The position numbers and the translations under genes were made by a program. This document shows, in pieces, positions 52,851 through 61,738 of a stretch of 64,000 nucleotides of DNA (the stretch's first letter is position 1; each line of letters starts with the position of its first letter). Source of the DNA: Aedes albopictus (lineage: Eukaryota; Arthropoda; Insecta; Diptera; Culicidae); NCBI RefSeq assembly GCF_035046485.1, contig NC_085138.1, forward strand, positions 21,740,440 to 21,804,439, given 5' to 3'. The notes under the pieces were generated by a model. That model was given only the letters and a program-made list of their open reading frames with translations. It was not told the origin of the DNA and made no database searches.

Positions 52851-54840
52851 ATACAGTTTCTACGAGACTTCCTCTAAGAATTCCTCAAATTATCTTTCAA
52901 GTTGCTCCTCTAGGAATTTCTCATGGTGTTCATTATAGATTTCCCCGACAGGAGGATTACATTTCCACAGAAATTCTTACTGGGAATCAAAGAAAAAAAA
53001 AATCTGAAAACATTCCAAAAGGATTTGGAAGAATCTCAGAAGAATTCCTGAAGAAACTTTCAGAAGAATTTTAGAAGGAACTCCGGCAGGAATCTTGAAA
53101 GGAAATCATAGTAAAATACCTACAGAAATCCCGTGAGGAGTTCCTGGAATATTCAAGATTTCTCCAAAAGTTCCATCTAAACTTTTGGAGAAATCTTGAA
53201 TAAATTCCTAGAAGAATCTCAGATGGAGCGATTTGTGAAGTCGCAGAAGGATCTCCTGGTTCAATTACTGAAAAAAAAACACAGAAGAAATTTTTGAAGG
53301 AATCCCGTAAGGAATTTCCGAAGGAATCCCTTAATTTATGGGATTTTTTGGCGCTATATTAGTCTTCGGGTTTCTTTAAAAACAACCGGTTAGGTTAAAA
53401 GCCGACGTTTCGAATGTTTCATCCTCAGGGCAAACTACAAATTTCACATTTAGTCACTTATTAACATATAACATACAGATTATACAAATTACTTACACCA
53501 AACAGTTATTTCTATGTCAAGTGGTTTTTGAACATGGATTTTGGTACGGCTGACAAAATTACACTGCAATATTTAAACAAAAATTCGGACATAGTGACTA
53601 AATTCATTTGAATGGGTCTAACATTTAACGTAGCACAAACTTACACAGCTTTCACCCGCGCACATCCAAACGGTTATGAATCAAAATATTTCAAATGAGA
53701 GATATCAAAACCCATATGGAACGGACAGGTAGAGATAACAGAGAACATAAAACATAGAGAGTGAGATATTATCTATTATCGCCCTTCGTCCGCGATTGAG
53801 TGCAAGAAACCCGAATAAACTACATTCAATTTGCTCGTGTCGGTTCTGAAATTTACCGTTGTGTTGTCGCAAAAGATGTGACACATTTCGAGTATTTGAA
53901 GCGCATTCAGCCGGTTGTCCTGTTCTACGATCTTTGTTTTCGACAGATCGAAACGATGATCGTTTTCAATCGCAATATCCGGAATCCCTTAATATATCCA
54001 GATAGAACTACTGGTGAAATCTCAGAAAGAAAATCCTGGAGGAATTCCAGAAGGAATTATGGGAGGAATCCGCAAAGAAATTCCTCGCGGAATTCTAAGA
54101 GATCCTGGAGGGATCCTGGAAGCAGTGAATGGAGGAATGCCGGAAAAAGTTGCAGGAGGAGTTCCGCGGAAAAAAATTCTGGATAAATCCTAGAAGGAAG
54201 TTCTCGAGGAATCCCAGAAGAATTCAGGAAGGAATTCCTGATGGATTCCGAAACAGACCTCCTGGAGGAGTCCCAGTAGCAACTCCTGGAGGGGTTTCGA
54301 AAGAATGCCAGAGGAGTTTCTTGCAGGAATCGCGGAATGAATATCTAAGTGAATTTCTGAAGGAAACCAAAAAGGAGCTCCAGGAGGATTCCCGAAAGGA
54401 AACCCAGGAAGAAGTTCTGATGGAATCTCAAAAGAAATTCCGGTTGAAATCCCTGAGGAGATGTCCAAAGAAACTGCTGGTGGAAGAAAGGAGAAGAAAA
54501 CCTTGAAAGAACTCCTGAAGGAAACCATGGATAAACTTAAAAAAAAACCTTAGAAAAAAAAAGTCCTAGAGAAATCTTAGAAGGAACTTTTGGTCGAATC
54601 TAAGCAGGACTCCGGAGGGAATTCTTGGAGGGATCTCCTCTGAAGGAACCCCTGAAGGAATACAAGAAGGAATAATTCTCAAATGGAATTCCAAAGGAAA
54701 ATCTTGGAGAAATCACAGAAGGAAGGGCTGGAGGAATTAAAAAGGGAGGAATTCTCAAAAAAATGGGAATCCCAAAAGAAACCCCTTGAGGAATTCCAAA
54801 ACGAACTGCTGAAAGAATTTTAGAAGAAACTCCTGCAGGG
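52851..54840. repeat. GAAGGAATTCC-type degenerate repeat, two blocks
   Basis: Blocks at 52851-53335 and 53981-54840 share words such as 'ggaatcccagaagaattc' and 'gaaggaactcctg'. They are split by the 645-bp insertion at 53336-53980. Long frames within (for example 125 codons at 54129-54506) are low-complexity artefacts. Confidence 0.7.
53336..53980 (-). mobile_element. Retroelement fragment with a hammerhead-like motif (Penelope-like?)
   Basis: It is bounded by the 13-bp direct repeat GGAATCCCTTAAT (53323-53335 and 53981-53993). On the minus strand, 53404-53428 reads CTGAGGA, a short hairpin, then GAAACGTC. That gives the CUGANGA and GAAA core blocks of hammerhead ribozymes, which are known in the terminal repeats of Penelope-like elements. 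No RT or GIY-YIG coding sequence remains. Confidence 0.45.
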
Positions 54841-55133
54841 TTCTTCAAATGTCGTGGTGAATTTTATTCAAATGAAACCATTTTTATATTCTTAACATAT
54901 TTATTAGTGAGCAAACTAATATCTTCGAAGGAGCTCCTAGGCTAATGTGGTTTTAACCTTTATTGGGAGCATCAACTTCCTGTTATTCGGCATCAAGCAG
55001 AACGATGGGTGGTTTATTGAGTCATTAGCTTTGTGATGATCTCCACTGGTTGCACCAATGGTCTTGATTTCGGTGTTCTGAATCTGGCAGTTAGCAATGC
55101 TTTCTTTCTATCGCTGTTTTTTCATAATATTCG
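54841..55133. other. Unassigned DNA
   Basis: Nothing recognised. Confidence 0.3.
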
Positions 55134-55137
55134 TTAA

Positions 55138-55393
55138 GGACAGACTTGTTAGAATCCCAAAATGGCCGCCACAATGGCCGCCACAATGGCCGACTTTGGC
55201 ACCTACTCACGATTTTGAGGGCACAAATCTCTTCGTAAACAAAACCAGCGCACTTGAGCTTCTTATTTTAAGCTTATTATAAGTGAGCAAGAACAGAATA
55301 ATAAAATGCATTGTTCTTTGAAGCTTGCTTCTTGAGATTTGTGCATCTGAATTTCTCATGCACTGTTGATGCGGAACGTCAAGACGTTTGTCC
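55138..55393 (+). mobile_element. TTAA-flanked (piggyBac-type) MITE, complete copy
   Basis: 256 bp between TTAA at 55134-55137 and 55394-55397. It is highly similar to 15739-15998, with ends GGACAGACTTGTTAGAATCC and ...GACGTTTGTCC. Together with the split copy at 5821-9470 it defines the family boundaries. Confidence 0.85.
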
Positions 55394-55397
55394 TTAA

Positions 55398-57007
55398 ACA
55401 AAGAAGTAAAAATTGGAATCAGAACTAAGATTTGAGTTTTTTTTTTGCTTTTTGACATGAACTACATTGACTCTGCGTACTCAAGATAGTTGTATCTTTA
55501 TCATCGGCCTACGGTTCCATTAGTATCCATGAATATTTAGTGCAAAGATTGCAAGGAGCTTAAAGATGGTGAGTGGCTGGAAGACTTTAGGGTGTCTTGC
55601 GCGGCTTTAGAAGGATTTAAACGGGTTTGTAGGGAATCTTGAGGTATTGAGGTGGGTTTTAGGAGGTTTCAGGGTGTTACAACAGCATTCCCGAGGGTTT
55701 CCTGGGGGTCTAAGAAAAGTTTCTGGGAATCTGGGAAGAAGTTTTTCGGCACTTGAATGTGTTTTGTGGGCTTTTCTAGGTGGTTTTCGGAGACTGAAGG
55801 ATGGTTCTCTGAAGATCAAAAGAAGTCTTGAGAATTTTAGGGAGACTATAAAAGGGTTTTAAAGCATGTTATAGGGTTTCATATGGTTCAATAGAAATAT
55901 GAGCCACAAAACTCAAATGTCACGACTGTTCGTGTGAGCATAAAACATCTTGTTTAGTTTGCCACATCTTTGCAGTGCTAATATCGGTACTACAAGTTTA
56001 TCAATACAAAACATCTCCATCAAGATACATACTTATGAAACACCAAGTATTGCAGTTTAGTATATTGATGTAATTGAACATGTAATGTTACTATAGAGCC
56101 ATTGGAGTTCTTGTGTATTTCTATTCAGAGAGATTCCCGGAGGTTCACGTAAACTTTTCAAGATTACGAGGAAATTTTATAAGGGTTTTGTTTAAAACGT
56201 GTTTCAGGGGTGCTGCAGGGATTTCAAGAAGGTTCCTGAGGATTTTCTGAGAAATTTCTGATTGATTTTTATATTTGGTTTCATGGCGCTTCAGTGGGTT
56301 TCAGGGGGATTCAGGGTACTTCAGGGGTTTTACATTGGGTTCAAGAAAAGAAGTTTCCGTAAGTGTCAGGGGGTTTGAGAAAAGTTTCAAGGCATATCAA
56401 AGCATTTTAAGGGCTTTCAGGGAGCTGCCGGGAAAATACAGAGGGTTCTTGGAGATTTTGGAGAAATCTCCCAATCAATCGCATTTCACCGGAGGTTAAC
56501 GACAGTGCAGGTTTTGGTTGTACTTACTTGTTAGAAGTAAGTCACAGTGACTTCTGCGCAACCAATATCAGCGGTTCAGTGATTTTTCTGCGATACGTGA
56601 GTTGCTGAGATTCTGTATGTCTCAGGGGAGTTAAGGCAGAGTTCCATGGAGTTTCAACATGTTTTAGGGAGGATTCAAAGGGCTTCAGGAGAGTTTAAGA
56701 GACCTTAATAGGAGTCTCAGGGGGTTAACGAGAGATTTCAAATTGTTTCAAAGCATTTTAAGCGTTTTCAAAAGTCTTCAGTGAGCTCTCAGATGTTTCA
56801 AGTGGGTTTCCCTGGTGTATAATAGAAGTTTCCGGGGGTTTTATGGGGCTTTAGAAGGGCCCTCCTAAAAGCGTTCCATGCATTTCATTGGGTTCTGAGG
56901 TAGCAAGAGTTTCATGGCATTTCGGGAACTTTCAGACAGTTATAGAGGGATTCCGAAGTTAAACTACATGGGAGAGCCTATGTGAGTATAAACCTTATTC
57001 GAAATAC
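55398..57007. repeat. Sparse DNA with CAGGGGTTT-type degenerate repeats
   Basis: The words 'tttcaggg', 'gggtttca' and 'aggatttc' recur at about 55580-55870, 56110-56500 and 56610-56960. Unassigned DNA lies between. No gene. Confidence 0.55.
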
Positions 57008-57244
57008 ACTGCCCATAATCGCATAGTTGACGTAACCACCATTGACAATGACAGCACTCACAAGCTAATAATTATCAAATGTGCATAATTGTGACTAGTT
57101 CTATTCAATAGAGTACAAGATCTAATCACTAGCTAGATATCAACATGAAAAAAATCATAAACTTTTCATTAATCATTGTTAAAATTTCAAAAGTGTGTTG
57201 AAAACTACAGTGGCGCTTACGTCAACTATGCGATTATGGGCAGT
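57008..57244. mobile_element. 237-bp MITE with 28-bp TIRs
   Basis: The perfect inverted ends begin ACTGCCCATAATCGCATAGT and occupy 57008-57035 and 57217-57244. The interior is AT-rich and non-coding. The target duplication is uncertain (TA close to both ends). Confidence 0.8.
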
Positions 57245-57922
57245 ACAGTGAGAGATCACTAGTTATGCTTTCAGTTTCGATGACCCATTTTCAAGGGAGT
57301 TCTTGGAGACGCTAAACAGTCACCCAACATAATTGCAAATGCCCGGACGAGCATAAACTTTCTTCAACCTGCTTAAAATGATCACTAGTTCGGGAATACC
57401 CTTGGGTAGTTCAATGGACTTCTGCACGAATTTATGTTAGCTTGCTTACTCTCAGAGAATGACGTTTGAGCTGTGCCGCTCTGCCACTCCGCCGCTCCTG
57501 AGGCGACAGGGGGTTCAGGGGGTACCAGGAGGTCTTAAGGGATTTTTAGGGAGTTCCAGGAGCAACAAATTCACTGTTCCGGGGGTAAAACTTCACCAAA
57601 TAGGGAACCTCAATCCAAGGTGTCCACTGGTTTGAGATAGTAAGGACTAGGGTTCCGTTGTCTAGTCAATATCTGTATAATTTCTTGACTTTTTCGTTAA
57701 CCGATTAAGTTAAAAATGACTACTGTAGGTAAATCGAACACTTAATAACTTTTTAATAATGGGCGTTCCAGGGTGTCCAAGGGAGAGTTTTAAGGAGGTA
57801 CCTGGAGGTCTCCAGGGATGGAAAATGTCATAAAAATATCATTTTATTATTTGCCTATTTTTCTGCCTCTAGTAAGAAATGTTTATCAGCGACATCCTTA
57901 CTTTTCCGTAACTTATTACCAT
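57245..57922. other. Unassigned DNA, short CAGGGGG repeat at 57500-57560
   Basis: No gene recognised. Confidence 0.35.
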
Positions 57923-57924
57923 TA

Positions 57925-58594
57925 GAGGAGACTGAGGATACTTGATCCCTGGGGAGACTTGTTCCCCCCATATTTTCTCGGAATCAAAAGCAGTTTTCTT
58001 TTAGCATATTTTTTTTCCAAAACTACATCTTGACAGACGACAGTGTTTTGGTTAGAATTGACTTTGATTGTGCATTGCATTTTTTTTAATGGCTTTTTTT
58101 TCAGTCCTTCAGAAATCTTTTAGGCGATTCCGAAAAATCTCAATAACTTTGTAAAATTTGAACCAAATCGAGTCAAAATTTTACAGTACATAGTATGAAT
58201 AAAATATTATCAAACGTATTTATAATGAGGCTGTTATATAAATATTTTAATTATTGCGGCTTGGTATATACAACAGAGACATGGGGAGACTTGATCCCTT
58301 GAGGATACCATACACATTACACATGTGAAAAATAAAATTCTTTTTGGAATCCTCTATTTATATGGAATTCTAGTTCATTCAATGATAAAACGTGTCAGAT
58401 AATTATTATATTATTACACACCTCCATAAAAACACAGTTTTGATAACTTTAACAATAATTTAAAGTCCTTCTGTTGTGTTTAAACTGTCAATAGATGTTT
58501 ACCTTCCATTCTGTACGAAAAACGGATCAAGATTAGTGTTTTTCTTGAAGTTACAGGCACATTAAGAAAATTATCAAGTCTCCCCAGTCTCCCC
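57925..58594 (-). mobile_element. Second copy of the TA-flanked GGGGAGACTTGATCCC element
   Basis: 670 bp between TA at 57923-57924 and 58595-58596, in reverse orientation to 20226-21096. Shared phrases include 'cagtccttcagaaatcttttaggcgattccg' and 'ccataaaaacacagttttga'. The ends are GAGGAGACTGAGGATACTTG and, reversed, GGGGAGACTGGGGAGACTTG. It differs by internal deletions. Confidence 0.85.
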
Positions 58595-58596
58595 TA

Positions 58597-60912
58597 TGGA
58601 TTGGTGATGTAAACGGACGGGTTGTCAATTCCCAAGTAACAACTCCATTGCTAATTGGTTTTGTTTGATTTTTTTAGGGTTTTGTTACAGCAATATTTAT
58701 AACTCACAGTTTTATGATTGCTTTTATGAAAACCATTGATAAAATGTTTTATAGTATACTTGAAGATATCCATAAAGACAGATTTTAAGAGTAAACAAAA
58801 CTTTTCGATGTGTAAACCTGCTGGCAATCATTATTACCACAATAAAACAGTTAAAACTCTCAACAGATGGCGATCCGTTCGATTAGTAACGACATCTGTT
58901 GATGGAAAAGCAGAAACTACGACACTGTTAGGTTTATTGCGGTCATCATAAAAGTAAACTTGTTTTCGTTTTATTTTCGCTAATTATGGTCGTCGCCATA
59001 TTGCAGAATTAGCTAACGTCAATGGAAAATAGTTAATTTTGCTCAAATTAGCAATGAATTGATAGTTTGCCACCATTTTCATAACATGCTCACATAAAGA
59101 AACTCTCTCTGCTGACATTTTTTGTGGCTCGAGATAGTTTTACTATTGTTGATTTATTTCATTCCAAGATGATAATATTAACTATTTTCGAAGCGCATTA
59201 ATTTTATGATTCTGCAATCCCAATATTTACGGTAAAATTGAATGCGCATAAGCCTACCAACACAATAACTACTAAAATATTACTTTGAAATAATTGCTTT
59301 CTACTTACGAATGATGTATCATCCTGAACTTTACGTGCCATCGAAGAAGCTATCATAGTTTTTGTTGAAAAAAAAAACAACAACAATCGAGAATGGAAAA
59401 TTTTTCAACAAGGTTTTAAAACGGTTTTATTGCTACTCTTAATACGATTTACAAGACCTCTCCGAGAGTGGTCCACTTAGCCGGATGATGCTCTTAAATT
59501 ATTATTATAGGCTCTTTATTATGGGGATTTTCGGCCCGAGGCTGGTTCATCCCCGTGATGCTCTTAAAGAGGTTATCAAGAGGTTTTGATGTATAAATCA
59601 GTTTTATTGCATTTTTATAAAACTTAAAATTTTACTTAGGTTGTACCTGAGTGGCTTCAATTTTTAACAAACACATTATTCACAGTTACTATTTAGAGTA
59701 ACCAAATTGAATAGTTCAGACTGACCAACATGTTGTAAACTAAGGATGTGTATTTTCAGTTTTTTGTTCACTTAAAAACTCATTTGTAATGAAATGTTTT
59801 ATATGCAAGCATCATTAGATGGCCCAGGGTGTAAACTGTGTATTCAATGCTGATATTTCTACTCTGGAGCATCGTATTTTATATTCTGAGATATTTTAGC
59901 AGCCATGAGTCTTCTTCATAAATACTTTCTTTTGCAAGAGTTAGTGGCAGTCTGGTTTACATAATAAATATATGGAACAAGAGAGCATATTCCACATTTT
60001 CAAAAAGCCTTCACGTTTTAGCGATAATCATTAATAATATTTAAATAAGAAAACAGACGGAAAATCTATTTTGAAGAATACGCCTTCGTTGAAAAATAAC
60101 ATAACACCTAAAGAACACGAACTTCTGTAAAAAGGGAACTACTGCGGCATTGAGTAATAAATGAATATTTGACCAATTTTCTAACTATATGTATCAATCT
60201 TACACTTGTTTCTTAAGATCTATATTGTATTAGTTGAATTTTTCATCCATAGCAACTGTTGGGATGTCTATGACCCAAAATGAAATCTGTAATACGACAT
60301 TCAGAATAGTAACTGCTATATAATGAATCAATTGCCTCAAAACTTCATGGATCAAATAAAAAAGTTATATGAGAAATTTAATCTCCTAACATCCCACCAG
60401 TTTATGAAACTAGACTTTTTTCACAAAATATGTTGGTGTTCGGAAACCACCTTAGTTATACCAAATATTTTACCCTAGTTTCGTTTGTAATGAGTTGTAG
60501 AAGACCTTACGATTACTCACATATGTTTCCTAATAATATTTTTGACTTCACAAATGAATGTTTCAATGGTAGCGAAATTGAGAAAAAGCAATGCCGTTCT
60601 GTTTTTGATGTCTGGTGTCCAGTTAAAAACGTATTTTCATGAGTGGTAATCCTTATAATATGCCTTTATTTTCAACACATATTTGAAGCGAATTTGGAAT
60701 TAGTAAATCAATTTTTATACGGTTTGGCAATTTTTCAAAGTAATGTGTGAAGATGAATCCCTTAACACCCCATGAGTTCTTAACACCCCATTTTACGGTA
60801 CTGTCAAAATGAACGAGATGAATTTTTGCAACACTGCCTGAAACCACCTGAAACTCTTCGAAACCCCTTGTAACGCTCTTAAAAGCTTCCTGGAAATCCC
60901 CTGAAACAATCC
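58597..60912. other. Unassigned AT-rich DNA
   Basis: About 2.3 kb without a recognisable gene; the largest frames are 60-90 codons with no family resemblance. It contains the tiny insertion at 59499-59555, and an 'accccattttacggtac' motif near 60775 shared with 32811 and 33990. Confidence 0.4.
59499..59555 (-). mobile_element. 57-bp retroinsertion (extreme 5' truncation or SINE tail)
   Basis: The minus strand reads GGGGATGAACCAGCCTCGGG...CCCCATAATAAAG...(TAA)n. It is flanked by the 13-bp duplication TGATGCTCTTAAA (59486-59498 and 59556-59568). A tandem TAA tail plus a target duplication indicates target-primed insertion of a LINE or SINE 3' end. Confidence 0.75.
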
Positions 60913-60920
60913 CCTCAAAC

Positions 60921-61114
60921 AATAGAGTTAATAAACTATAGAGGAAGAATGTCGCTGGCGTCGCTGCCGCAACATCTCTTGCTGGCGGAGATAGGCCGGG
61001 ATATAAGTGTCAAAGCGAAAAAGTATGCAATTTGACAGATAGATACCCGACATGTTTGCGAACGAGAACAAAGGGAACAGCACTCAGCGTCCTCTATAGT
61101 TTCTTAGCTCTATT
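60921..61114. mobile_element. 194-bp hAT-type MITE
   Basis: The 8-bp duplication CCTCAAAC lies at 60913-60920 and 61115-61122. The TIRs read AATAGAGTTAATAAACTATA and, reversed, AATAGAGCTAAGAAACTATA, continuing GAGGA. No ORF. Confidence 0.82.
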
Positions 61115-61122
61115 CCTCAAAC

Positions 61123-61738
61123 GCGCTGGCATCATTTGCCCACTACCGCCACCTAGTTGATTGTTGGCCAAACTCAGTATTATTGGCATTGTGCAAATTT
61201 GCGTGACTACAAATTGAATCGAAAAATGTTCGAAGTGTTACGTCTGTTTGTCTGTGATTGGTAAATTTTGTCTGCTTTTCAGATGACATGCAGGATTAAA
61301 GTTGGCTCGAGAATAACCTACAAGCACTATACATTACTCGAGTACTGTTCTCACCGTAATGAAGAAATTTCTGCAGCAGACGACTTTTTCGCACAGCTCA
61401 AAACTAGAATTTATTAATCAATTAAATTTCATCAAATTATATTTTAATTTCAGTGTACTCACATTAATGATCTTCTTTTTTAACTTGTCGGTTGAACAAA
61501 TTGTTTCTCGCAAATTCTTGGTAATACTCGACCTATAATTTCAATTTTAATTAGGAAACTTCATAAATCTCTTATTCAAAAAATCCCTGAACCACTTACT
61601 TATCGAATATAAAGAAAAACTCGCTAATTAATCGTTTGCTAAACTTGGTAAATATAGTATAATTTTTGTACCAATCGCAACGTGTTTCAATTATGATCTG
61701 TCACTTATACTCTCAACCTTCACGTCCATATGACAACG
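61123..61738 (-). other. 3' region of the right-hand BEL/Pao element
   Basis: This should include the element's 3' UTR and 3' LTR on the minus strand. A TGTCATATGGACGTGAAGG start just after the stop codon is a possible LTR beginning. The 5' LTR is outside the window, so the LTR cannot be delimited. Confidence 0.35.
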
